Source of the DNA: Homarus americanus
Taxonomy: Eukaryota > Arthropoda > Malacostraca > Decapoda > Nephropidae
Reading direction: 5' to 3'
Assembly: GCF_018991925.1 (NCBI RefSeq)
Contig: NW_024751924.1
Location: forward strand, 96,001-160,000
Length of the DNA: 64,000 nucleotides
A program made the translations under genes and the position numbers. This document shows, piece after piece, positions 14,874-27,269 of the stretch (positions are counted from its first letter, which is position 1; every line of letters begins with the position of its first letter). The notes under the pieces were generated by a model that had not been told where the DNA came from, made no database searches, and was given only the letters and a program-made list of their open reading frames with translations.

Positions 14874-15534
14874 AAATCAAGTTAAACTCTCCAAACAGCT
14901 TAAAAGGACCAACAGTAAAGTGTTTAGTAAATGAAAGTGATCTATCAAAGAGATACTTGTGTCCCTAAGGTATTCACCCTCCTTCAACACACATTCAATA
15001 CATACAGCATCTTTTGTCATGCCTCTAACATACTCAACTGACACAGCTATTTCTAGACAATAACACCACACCTGTCAACTCCAGCCATCTACCTCTTACT
15101 AAGGACGGAATAATCGGCTATTACATTCCTGCCAGAAACACTCGGCTAATATGAAAATAAGTCAATCTGTACAGCACCCATTGTGAATCATTCGTCATGA
15201 CAGAAAGATTACCTATTCATTCTTTCAAAACTATTCTACCCTTGGCTATCATGATCAACTTCTATCGACAGTATTCATCATTGTCTGAACCTTTCCTCCA
15301 ACAAAATACTCTTCCCATTGTCTCCCTTCATTATGTTAGGTATTGGTACATGAACACACTACTGTATTGTTCTATGTATTCATTAACATAAGCATAACAT
15401 TACACTACTGTACTGCTTCTTGTTCCCTCAGTGACTGTAGCCATCATGTATTTAGCTTCACCACCAAATCTCTCATGCCACTCAAGTCCTCATTCTTTCC
15501 ATAACAGGTAAACATTGGCTTCACCCATTAAGTT

Positions 15535-15644
15535 AGATCATATTAGATTAAAACAGGTAAAGTTGGATTTAGTTAGGTTAAATTAGGTCAGGGTGATTAA
15601 CCTTAAGGTGATATAAGCTGGGGTGCCTAATCTTCATGTGATCT
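15535..15644. mobile_element. Foldback MITE family, copy C
   Basis: The right arm is well preserved (GTGATTAACC, AAGGTGATATAAGCTGGGGT, GCCTAATCTTCATGTGATCT). The left arm is eroded (AGATCATATTAGATTAAAAC). The core is a run of TTAGTTAGGTTAAATTAGG, close to the TTAGG pentamer. It lies only about 250 bp from copy D. Confidence 0.65.
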
Positions 15645-15889
15645 GGCAGCTCCACAAAGTACAGTGCCTGCTATAATTATCAATCCCAACTGAAGGAAAC
15701 ATCATTTCTGCTGGTCTGTCCTCAGTTCGCTCACACTTGTTTTAAAATTGGTGTAGCTACTGTACTATAATTTACTGTACTGTACCAGGATTAACAAGTG
15801 TCAAGATGTCTTCAGTATGAGTGACGGGTTTGTATGATTCCTGTCTCGCTTATCATGAACAGCAGAAGATATAGATATTTAAATTGAAA

Positions 15890-16048
15890 GATCATGTGAA
15901 TATTACACATCCCGCTTATTTCGCTTTATAATTAATCACCTTAACACTACCTGGTGCTGACGAGGAGGAAGGGGGAGGGTCAGGTTAGCATTAGGGTGTT
16001 TAATCATCATGAGGAAGAAAGCTGAGGTGCCTTAACTTCACATGATCC
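15890..16048. mobile_element. Foldback MITE family, copy D
   Basis: The left arm GATCATGTGAATATTACACA, then CTTATTTCGC and ATTAATCACC, is mirrored on the right by AGCATTAGGGTGTTTAATCA, GAAAGCTGAGGTGCC and TTCACATGATCC. The flanks read aaattgaa on the left and aaattcaa on the right, which could be an imperfect 8-bp target duplication, but the boundary is uncertain by a base or two. Confidence 0.7.
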
Positions 16049-16169
16049 AAATTCAATATACTGTATCTTTTCCAACTCTCTATCTCTCTTATCTTACAGG
16101 GCTCTACACCACTTGATTCACTTAATTTAGTTTGGATATGCACAGCAGCTAATAATCGAGTAAGGCCCA

Positions 16170-16294
16170 GCTACACTGCAGGGATGATTACCATGGTCTA
16201 CAATTTCAGGAACACTAATTAGAGAGCAGATTTTTATATCATGGCAGGGTGCTCAAATTATCATGGAGTGGTAATCCAGTGCGGCCAGTGTAGC
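16170..16294. mobile_element. Candidate short MITE with GCTACACTG inverted ends
   Basis: GCTACACTG at 16170-16178 is answered by CAGTGTAGC at 16286-16294. Inside, GATTACCATG on the left pairs with GGTAATCC on the right, so the inverted repeat is about 25-30 bp with mismatches. No clear target-site duplication was found. It could be another non-autonomous DNA transposon or a chance imperfect palindrome. Confidence 0.4.
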
Positions 16295-16697
16295 CACTTG
16301 ACGAGTTATGCACATTTCAGTCAGAGTTTCCTGTTAATATTTCAGCCGCAATCAGAGCTCCCGGTGGCAAATTTTAATTAAATTTCATATATATATTTAC
16401 AGTGTATTATGAATTTTAATATACTGTACTGTTTATAATTTGACTTTGTAACAAATAAAAATTCTTGTACAGTACAGCACGCATTAAATTCCATCATGGT
16501 ATAAGAGAAGAAACAGTCTTATGTAAACTGATACACTAATCTGGTTCTTATATTTCTCTACAGTATATAAAGTACACTGATACTGCGTAAGGTTTATGTA
16601 CAGTACAGTATTCAGTCACACAATTAGTCATGTACTCGTTACTTCCCCAGCACAAGACAGACAGATGAAGGACGGCTCAAATAATCGCCTGTGTGTA

Positions 16698-16732
16698 TGC
16701 GCGCGTGTGTGTGTGTGTGTGTGTGTGTGTGT
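16698..16732. repeat. (GT)n microsatellite
   Basis: A short GT dinucleotide run preceded by GCGCGC. Alternating purine-pyrimidine, non-coding. Confidence 0.85.
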
Positions 16733-17787
16733 ATCCCAAATGGCCCATCAAAAATATGGGATCCACTTTCAGTCTCAACTTTATACCACACCTATCACCT
16801 TCTCCCCTGACCTTCCTGCACTACTCTGCGACATCACTGCATCTCACACTTATCCATCTCTTGGCTACCACTTTAATGATACCTTTTCTTAACCTCATTT
16901 TTGGTGGACTAACAACCCATTTTTATGTCACCATTACAATACTATGCTTCCACCCAAGCCAGCTGTCCAGGGTCTAGATCTATAAAGGTTTATATGATGA
17001 ATCTTCCTCATAACTGAAGCTGGGAGAATAACTAACTGGTTAATTTATGGTAAAGCAAAAACACAGCAACTAAATACATTTAAATTATACAAAGCCTCTA
17101 CTTCACTACATCAGTACACCCAATAAACATCAGTGGAGACAAAATTTAGTTGTTGGCTTTGGACAGCGACCTAAATTTCCCCACATTTTCATCGTGCTAG
17201 TTTGTCAATTATTCATTAAAAATATATTGTATACCAAAGGCGTTTAGTCTCTCTACACTGTGTGACAACAGGTGTGAGGTATTACAAAAGCTGTCTACCT
17301 GTCTTTACTATCAGGGTCACATTGGCTCAGGTCTTTCCGTGGCATTTCTTGTAAATATTTACATGCCTCTATCTTATAAGAAAAAGGGTTATCCACTGAA
17401 TGAGTTGGCATCAAACAAACTTCACCTTAATTAATTTTTACAAGAAGAAATGTACCTTATAACTTTTAAATTAATAATGAAACAGATCATTCATAAATTC
17501 TTATATAATGAAATATCCAATGTAAAGGTGAGAGCAGGGGAAGGTGAAGCTTGCAGCACTGAGCATTGCATCAGTATGAAAGCTTATTATAAATACTGTA
17601 CCAAATTTGAAAATGACAGCATACTGTACCAGATAACACTAAGATTTTTTTATGAGGATTTAAAATCTCACTTCCTGTCACTTCGAGAAAAGCCAGGCAT
17701 GCTTACACCACCATACCTGTACCAGTGATAACACAAGACCTAGGGATCATCTGCCACAGTAGTGACTTACATCCTGATATCATTTAA

Positions 17788-17923
17788 AGCCAAGTTCAGG
17801 CAGCTATCTCATCACCAACAAAGCCAGTTAAGGCAACAAACTCATCACCAACAAAGCCAGTTAAGGCAGCTATCTCATCACCAACAAAGCCAGGTCAAGG
17901 CAGCTATCTCATCACCAGCAAAG
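17788..17923. repeat. 33-bp minisatellite, about four units
   Basis: Tandem units of about 33 bp built from CAAAGCCAGTTAAGGCAGC followed by TATCTCATCACCAA. One unit replaces CAGCTAT with CAACAAA. It is in GSK3 intron 1 and no coding frame is supported. Confidence 0.85.
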
Positions 17924-18399
17924 CACTGAAACTATCAGATGAGGAATTCGCATGTTTCCTCAGAGCATAAAATGTGTGACACATTTAATTGACAGTAGAC
18001 TCAATATTCAAATTGAATAAAAGGGAAACAATCAAATTTCTCTTCCTGAATACAACCCGGGTTCTTTTTGCCAAGAAATAGGTATCGTAACCCCATACTA
18101 TGAAGGTACACCCGTCCTGTATAAGTTTGATCCACAGTTTACTCCTCCCCACCACTACACATCTGTCAATCAACATTACCTTCACTGCATATTTTTTTTG
18201 TCTGCTTGACCTTCTGGTGACAAGAATAGCTATGAAATGTCCAAGTACCTGTATAGCTACGCAACAAAAAGTGCAGTCTGGCCCAAGTATTCTCAGCACA
18301 ACAGCCACACTGACTCACATGCTCTTCCACAAGATATGAAATTCAAACACAACAGAGCATGAGAGAGAGGCCATGGAATTCTTTCATGTCACTCTACAC

Positions 18400-18600
18400 C
18401 AGGGGTGGGCAATTATTTTTGATGGAGGGCCACTTCATGAATGGTGGCGCACTTCGCGGGCCACACACTTAATGTATTGCTGCTATGTCCACCCAACTTC
18501 CAAAATTGTCCTTTCTGTAATTAATAAGATTTTTTTTTCTGATTGCCAAATGCAGTGGCGGGCCAAATGTGGCCCGCAGGCCGTACTTTGCCCACCCCTG
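18400..18600. mobile_element. hAT-type MITE, 201 bp
   Basis: Terminal inverted repeats CAGGGGTGGGCAA at 18400-18412 and TTGCCCACCCCTG ending at 18600. Subterminal GGGCCAC and GTGGCCCGC segments are also inverted. Flanking 8-mers are ctctacac on the left and ctgtacac on the right, a target duplication with one mismatch, as expected for hAT. It is far too short for a transposase, so it is a non-autonomous derivative mobilised in trans. The three open frames overlapping it are not genes. Confidence 0.88.
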
Positions 18601-18811
18601 CTGTACACTCTCTCCGACACTTTAACATTCTTTTCTACCGGGTATTCCAGCAAGCCTCTTCCTACTTTAGTGCAAGGTGGCCAGATAGGTGCCGATTCCT
18701 GGTACAATACAGTAATACTGTACTTAGCATTCAGCAGCGACTGCATCAACCCATCCTCTTGGCAGGATTGTAGTTCACTGAAGGATTGTTAAGGACCTCT
18801 GATAGTGTACA

Positions 18812-18946
18812 GTATTCTCTCACTCCTGGGTGCACAGGGGATAGATTACAAGGGTAACCAAATCCACCACTCTGGTCAGGGATCAAACCCACGACCCTTC
18901 AAGTGCTGTACACACTGAACTTTCTGCCAACTGAGCTAAAGAGCTC
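18812..18946 (-). mobile_element. tRNA-derived SINE (head and body)
   Basis: On the minus strand an A-box-like TAGCTCAGTTGG (18927-18938) is followed 36 bp later by a B-box-like GGGTTTGATCCC (18879-18890), the internal RNA polymerase III promoter layout of a tRNA. The intervening sequence does not look like an intact tRNA, and a non-tRNA body continues toward GGTTACC and CCAGGAGTGAG. This is the usual form of a tRNA-derived SINE. It sits about 210 bp from the hAT MITE. The 3' end is uncertain because no clear A-rich or simple tail is visible. Confidence 0.7.
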
Positions 18947-19678
18947 TGTGATTTCTAAAAAACTAATGGGGAGTTTTACACATGTCAAGCACAGGCAAGA
19001 TGCACAAGTAATATGCAACACAGTTGGAACACCATATTTCAACCAATTGAACACTTCTCATGAAGAAAGAGAAATGGGAGACTCCGTTATGCCTCCCGGG
19101 AGCAGTGAGGTGGCTACCGCTGGGTCCCTGTCCCACCAAGTTTGTCGTGGGTCCTAACAAGTTTCATTACACCTCCCCTTTTTGTAAGTCCCGGTGGCAA
19201 TTATAATAAATAAGGAAGCCAAACTTTTAGGACCAAAATTGCTCAGGTTTTATACACAATGTCCAAACACTGGTTACTGTACCAGCACAATGTATACAGT
19301 ATCACTAAACTATGCCAAGTCCTAGCCATTATTCCTTTATACAGTATATTAAAAAAAAGAACACCAAAGACACCTCATATACAGTATAATATAAATGCTG
19401 TGAGTTTATGAACTAAAATAACACACACACACACACAAAACCATTGTAAAAATTATCAATAACTTGTAATAAACCAGTGTATTCACTCCCAGTAAATACT
19501 ACTTCTTGTACTGTCACTATGTTGAAATGCCCTGTAGTTTGAGCTTTTCCCCATCTAGTTATTATATGTCTTATTTGTGTCACTTATGTTACTTGTATAT
19601 TATTTGTAATTCGAAACCCATTCCCCAAATATGTAACTGTATATTTTCCTGGCCTCTGCACAAGCCTTCAAACAGTTA

Positions 19679-20844
<1,166 letters not shown>

Positions 20845-23103
20845 GCATGCATACAAAAAAATTATTTAAGGTACAGAATACATTAAAAAAAATACAGAAC
20901 TATTACAGAACTATTCCCCAAAAGCTGACTGTTGTTAATTTAATTACAGTACTGTACTATAATCCTTCTGTACATGACTTAATATTTAAAGATTGGTTTA
21001 GAAGTCAAAAGTTTTAGTCGACAATAAACATGCCACACATCTGTAGCAAAACTCCAGTATGCAAATTAGGTCAAACATCAATACTGTACTGGGGTCTTAA
21101 CACACAAGATGATGAGCCTTGATGTATTCCAAAATTTTTACTGTTAAAGTCATCAAATAAAACCATAAAAAAACACAGCACGACTGGAATACTCACGCTC
21201 CTGGGAAATACTTCTTCTAAACTTCATAAGGAGTTGTTTCATGGTTCAACAACACATGCTACTGTAATACGAACACATACATAACCTGGCCACTAGACTG
21301 ACCACAGATAATACTGTTTTATGTAATACAATGGTACACTGATGTAATTATCCGGGTGCTAATAGGGCACGGTTGATGGTAAACACCCCGTGACCACAAC
21401 ACACTTTGCTAAACGCGCGACCGCCAGCGGTACCGGACTGCTTAAGATAGTATTAGTGCACTAAGGTTCGGTTATCATTCAACACATATTGACACAAGTA
21501 CCATAACTACGGACACTTTTTAGGTCACTTAACATAAACTACAGTAAGTGCGTTCTCTTTTGCAGATTAGTTCCTTTATAGTGACGTCCTCTTTTTTGGG
21601 GGGGTCAGGCATCTAATGCACCTAATCAGGTCACTCAAGAGATGCAAATGGGAAAGATACCTCGATAAGTCCGTTTGCGTGCTATCAGGTCCCCACTTTC
21701 GTGAGTAGCCACTGCACTGAGTTGAGTCGTAAGCATGACTATCAACTACACAGGTACTGATCCCCTAGTCTCCCCTGTCCACAAATAACCTCATGCAGAG
21801 TGGAGCCAACTACCAGCATACGTGCAGAGTGCAGTTAAAGTAACCCGTTCACAAGGAAGACTTGGCACTAACTCTGGCCTTCCTCCTCACCACACCAGAG
21901 TGCCAAAACTGTGCTTCAACTTGGCACCATCCTGGCCACCCCCACTACACCCCAGTGTGTACCCCATGCCAAGCCTCCCCTCAGTCTCGTCTAAACATCC
22001 TGACCCAAATACCCAGATTACCTGCAAAACTCCCAACCTATACTTCAAATCTGCCAAAAACAGGAACTCCTCACCCAAGATCTTTAACCTACACTTAGTT
22101 AGGATATTGAGAATCAGTGTATAGCAACTGAGCTTAAGTGAGCACTTTGCTGCAGCTGCTGATGTAACTCAGGGCTATAATTAGATTAATGTTGTTGGTT
22201 TACCCTCTTCCCTCTATTGCCTGCCCCTCACCACCATAACACCAGCCTATCACCCCAGAATTACACCTAAAACACTATAATAACACTTACACAGCACCTA
22301 ACACAAAACCACTACAAACCTTTCACCTTAACCACAAATTGTGCTTCCCGTTACAGTACCAAAGAATTCCAAAAGAGTTTCCATAATAAGGAGTATACCT
22401 GGTAATGGCTGCTGTAACCTCCATTTGAAAAAGGCAGAAAGAGATTTTGGTCTTGTGATTTTGGGGATATTGGTCAAACACAACAAAGGAAATTTAGGTC
22501 AAGCATTCCCAACGTTCTGCACCAGGACAACTTCTTTCTCGTACTACAAAGGTTCAGCAAGTCATTCAGAGGAGAGAAAGACTACTGCTGAGACCTCCTT
22601 TGTCACTTCCCCCAGCCAGGAACATCACCGACCATCATCTGATAAATGAAAACACTAAAGCTATATAACTCATTAAATTACTGTAATTACCATATGATGC
22701 TGACAGGTCAAAATTTGTAAATGCTCTCCTCATCACAAGACAGATGACACATGGCAACAATATAAAATACAGAAATGGAATTCAATATTGTGACTGACCT
22801 ACAACTAATGATGCTCGCTTAATGTTACCACAACACGAGTCTAAAAATACCAATCACATTTACTGTACTGATATAAATGCTCAACTCAAAAGCACGTTTT
22901 TTAAACTCGGGAAAACATCCTAGATAAAAAACTAATGGATTTCATATGAGAACTTGGAGATGTTACAAACTTACTACCTAAATCTACAATCCACTTTTGC
23001 TACAACTCAGCGTTTTGACATAAAGGATAAAGAAGCCATAGCTATAGCGAACCCAACAAGTTATCAGCATTATGAGACTCCCCTCTACTCCTGCTACCAT
23101 GAA

Positions 23104-23259
23104 CCTTTACCAGGGTGTGTGGATGTGGATAATGGCCCCTATCCTAAACACTGACATGGGAAGGAACCTTATCCAGGATGTAGACACAAACAAGAGCCTG
23201 ATCCCAAATACTGACGAGGGCATCAACATTATCCTGAACATGGACACACACACACAGTA
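23104..23259. repeat. 30-bp minisatellite, about five units
   Basis: Degenerate 30-bp units such as CTTATCCAGGATGTAGACAC plus ten bases. They differ by substitutions while keeping exact 30-bp spacing, so a plus-strand frame reads ten-residue repeats (LIQDVDTNKS, LIPNTDEGIN). No conserved domain, exon context or start is evident. I call it a minisatellite; a small coding repeat is the less likely alternative. Confidence 0.65.
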
Positions 23260-24846
23260 ATCACAAGTAATAAAACAGTTCTCCCTCTATCTCTTCACTT
23301 CATTATTGGTAAACAAATACCTGTTACTCCCAAGGATATCAAAAGATCGTTCCTCTAAATAAACCCGACTCAGATATTGAATTACAAAGCAGCCTAAAAT
23401 GTATTCCCCTATACAGTACTAATCCACTTCACTCTTCTTCAAGCTAAAACAGCCAGTCATTGCTCTTTCTCTTTAATTAAACTTCCAAGAAATATCTCAA
23501 AAGATGTTTCAGGGTACAAAATATCTTGTCCAGCAGTTAAACAACACCTAAATAATTCTGACTACGGGAGAAGTAGCTAACTAACTCGACTATTTTTCCG
23601 ATAAAAAGTGACTTCTTCCACACACAAACACACTTTACATACCTAAGATGAAAAACTCTACATACCTGCTGTCACAACGTACACCTGACACAACACATGG
23701 TGAGGGGGAGCAACAGCTGTGAAACTGGGGAGGTCAATAAATCAAACGCATTAAGGCAAGTGTTACAAATAAAGAGACTGTGACTGACGGAAACACAGAC
23801 GATAGACAGGATGTTAACTGTTTACCTGACAGTCCTGTGTTCCTGTCCTGTACACTCAACACTTCACTCTGGTACAGCCATGAAGACAATAGTTTAAATT
23901 TCTCGACACAAGGTTCTGTCATTCTTTCATTTCTCGAGATTTTTTTCACTATTTTTCTCTTTCATTATTAGCAAGACAATTTCCATGAAGAAAATTAGAA
24001 AAAATAAGTACAGTACTTAAACCCAACCATGCACTGCATGTCATTGATCTTTGTGTGTGACAGGATTATCAGCAGAGAACACCACTAACAAGCATCTCAC
24101 AGTGCGGTCGCAAACCTCGTCAATGCTGGGAATAAGAACAATGAGTTCTTCAAGATAAGAATGCCTCATGTTACCCACCACTGTAAGATGCATGCTATTA
24201 ATAGGTAAGTAGCTAGTTCAGTATATAATGTAGCCAAGGCGAGTAGTACAAATCTACGTACCAGTATATATAGTATCGTGACGGGGCTGTATGTAGTTAT
24301 TCCCATCATCTAACTCAATGGGTTTATGTAAACACCCCCCCCACAACATAAATAAATAAAACACACGGTACAGTATTCATGGGCAAAAAGTTAACATGTA
24401 ACTCAACAGTCTTTATAGCTGCCAACAGAGACAGACTAATAAACAGATAGAGAGAGATAGAGAGTGCACAAGTTATCCACTGTATACTATCATACAAATT
24501 ACTGTAATCCTTTTATCAGATCAAAATAAAATTACATCCAACAAGACTCATAATTTCCGGTTTATGTGTAAAGAAACAAATATTAAAAGAAACTACGGTT
24601 CTATATAATGTGAGTTGTATATTCAGGTGGAAACTTGACAAAAGCGTGTAAGAAAGTAAATCCCAGTTCTATACGGTTCTTACTGATTACTGAAAAAGAA
24701 TACAGTAAATATAATGAGCAATTTGAGCTGAAAGTCAATAATTTGTGGCTATGGCTATACAGTACAGTAATTAGTCCAAGAAATATAGGATACATGTTCA
24801 AATATGGATAACCTAAGATACACAACATTAATCTTATTCTAACCAT

Positions 24847-25330
24847 ATAAGAACATAAGAATGGAGGAAACTGCAGCGGGTCTATTGGCCCGTACTGGGC
24901 AGTCTCATTTACACCAAACCCCTATTGCTCATATATTCATCCAACCTATGTTTGAAGCTATCCAGCCTATTCGAGTTAATGATGATATTTGGTAACTTGT
25001 TCCACTCGTCTACTACTCTATTTCCAAACCAATGTTTACCTATTTCGCGCCTAAATCTAACTTTTTCTAATTTAAAACCATTGTTACGAGTTCGCTCCTG
25101 GTACCTTTGTAATGTCCCCTTTGATCAGGCCCTGACTTCCATTTAAACACCTCTATCATATCGCCCCTCACTCTACATCTCTCGAGGGAGTGCAAATTAA
25201 GATACCTGTACTTTAACCTGTCTCTGTACTCAAGGTTCCTATTGACCGGGATTAGTCTTGTCATTCTCCTCTGAATTCTTTCCAAAGATTCTATATCCGA
25301 GCACACTGCCACACAATCATATTCAGCCTG
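24847..25330 (-). mobile_element. Decayed non-LTR retrotransposon 3' end (CR1/L2-like)
   Basis: The minus strand encodes the C-terminal tail of a reverse transcriptase polyprotein: LERIQRRMTRLIP, then YRDRLKYRYLNLHSLERCRV and RGDMIEVFKW. After a frame change comes NNGFKLEKVRFRREIGKHWF followed by NRVVDEWNKLP and a stop at 24909. The last part is the conserved end of many CR1/L2/jockey-type LINEs. The element ends in ATTCTTATGTTCTTAT (minus strand), a TTCTTATG-type reiterated tail. The frameshift between about 25080 and 25130 and the missing 5' part make it a dead, 5'-truncated copy in the same orientation as GSK3. Confidence 0.85.
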
Positions 25331-26099
25331 TATAGAAGCCCAATAAGCAAATATCAAGTATTATTATAGGAAAAGTCTAGGGTTAGCACACACCCATTAT
25401 AGAACTCCTGAGATTCTAACCTGTCCAGTACAGTAGCTACAATTAACCTACCTACCACTCTACAGTATATGTGTGTGCATGATATTAAATCATAGTTATA
25501 GGAAATGAAAACAGTTTTGAAAGATGATAAGAAGAAATACAAATTTAAACAACAAGCTTGATAAACAAAATAAAAAGTGATAAAGAAATACTGTAGTGTA
25601 CTTCAAATACAATTAACCTCCAGTACATTAGTATAGTGTATGCTGTAGATGGTTCAAGTCTGCTGGAGCACATGCATAGGTTTTTGCACTGAGTGACCCT
25701 GACAGGTTCAAACAGCTCATTTAGTATGCATAGTGAAGTGACGAGGAAGTGTTGTAATCAATGTTAAGGGTAAGGATGCACCCCCAATAGTTATGCAATA
25801 CGTTCTCCACTACCCAGTTGTCTGTTAAGAGCGAGTCACCAATAACCAGATTTTTTGAGATCCACAAAAGACAGAGACTAAGAAGTGAGAGATCCTGCTC
25901 GATTTTCTTTTTTTTAGACACTACCACACAGGGATCTAACTTGGTCAATGTATTACAGTATATAATAGTGAGCCATTAAACTAGGGGCCATTATGTGGGG
26001 CCCCATCTCCAAACATGACCCAATTTTAATGGAAAATAAAGATTAAGCCCAAAGCCTAGGGTGCCAATAAATCTAATGACCAATCAGCTCCAAGGTTTA

Positions 26100-26891
26100 A
26101 GAAGGCTCAATTTCAATGGAAAATTAATAGATATTGATTTTAACCCCAGTTTACTCTATGAACACAAAATATCTGTAGTGTCTATGTATACTGTATCCCC
26201 CCCAAATTCTGAAATAAATATGTTAGGCCTCACCATTTCCTCCAATATGTCCTGGAAATCACACATCCTTAGTATAACTAAAGCTGCCTCCCGAAAGTTG
26301 GGAATGCTGTACAGATGCCGCAGCTACTTCACTCCTGAGCAGTTGCTCCAAGTATATAAGGGATTCATTCGTCCTAACTTGGAGTACTGCTCTCATATCT
26401 GGGGTGGCTCTTCTTCTGTCCAACTATTAGATAGGGTGGATCAAAGGCATTTCGTCTTATTAACTCTCCTCCTTTAGTCGACAATCTCTCTCCCCTTTCT
26501 CTTCGCCGCAATGTTGCTTCACTCTCTCTCTTTTACAGGTACTTTAACGGGCAATGTTCAGGGGATTTGGCATCCTGTGTACCGCCGGTAAGGCCATTTC
26601 TCTGTGGATATCGGTCACACGAGAATAACCCGTTATAGTACCTCCTTCTTTCCTCACACAGCCAAACTGTGGACTGCTTTGCCTTCTTCTGTGTTTCCAT
26701 GCTCTTACAATCTGTCTCACTTTAAAAAGCTGGTTTTCCGGCATCTTCGTGGTGTAGATTAATACAGTATAACCTTTTTTCTATATTTTCAATTTCTTTC
26801 CGTTCTTTTTTTTCGCCCGCCAGGCTCCGTTGTGGGTCGTTTGACCTGTGCCCGGGTTGGCTAATTCCCGTAAAAAAAAAAAAAAAAAAAA
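26100..26891 (+). mobile_element. 5'-truncated jockey-like LINE with poly(A) tail
   Basis: The plus strand encodes the 3' end of a reverse transcriptase: EINMLGLTISSNMSWKSHI, KAASRKLGMLYRCRSYFTPE, QLLQVYKGFIRPNLEYCSHI, then after a frame change near 26450 RLINSPPLVDNLSPLSLRRN. A further change near 26630 leads to FFPHTAKLWTALPSS and a stop after LVFRHLRGVD. A 20-bp poly(A) lies at 26872-26891. The motif order is the standard C-terminal extension of jockey-type LINEs. Two frameshifts and 5' truncation mark it as inactive. It is inserted antisense to GSK3. The 5' limit is approximate. Confidence 0.87.
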
Positions 26892-27057
26892 TACTGTGTA
26901 CATATATGCTGAATCAATTTAAACTTGTATGACTACTTTACTAAATATCCATCCATCTATCTAATAAAGTTATATCTGCAGCAATGAGATGAGCATGGAA
27001 TCTGCAGCAGTAACTATAGTAAGTGAACTTGTGGTGTACCCAGTCCAGTAGATGGTA

Positions 27058-27269
27058 CAGTTGTGGAAATGTGTTCCTACACCCCGTGGTAACCAGTGTC
27101 TCCAAACAGCACTGTCGCAGTAGTATTAGTATCACTATTTATGAATCACTCTGTATTGGTTGTGTAAAGACGGATGTGATTGGTGGATAGGTTTGCTATA
27201 GGTCATATAGGTTGGCCGTTTGGAGACTCGGGTTACCACAAGGGGTGTAGGAGCACATTTCCACAACTG
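27058..27269. mobile_element. MITE with about 50-bp inverted repeats, TA duplication
   Basis: The left end is CAGTTGTGGAAATGTGTTCC then TACACCCC and TGGTAACC. The right end is its inverted copy (GGTTACCACAAGGGGTGTAG, then GAGCACATTTCCACAACTG). The inverted repeat is about 50-55 bp with few mismatches and is flanked by TA at 27056-27057 and 27270-27271. TA duplication and CAG ends fit the Tc1/mariner superfamily. It is non-autonomous with no coding capacity, and lies 165 bp after the jockey-like LINE tail. Confidence 0.85.

Noticed and set aside
18879..18946. Functional tRNA gene
   Set aside because: A and B boxes are present but no clean acceptor stem or anticodon arm is seen, and a SINE body follows.
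21822..22649. Proline-rich and mixed open frames of about 100 residues on the plus strand
   Set aside because: No recognisable motif or splice-consistent boundaries, and located inside GSK3 intron 1; likely chance frames.
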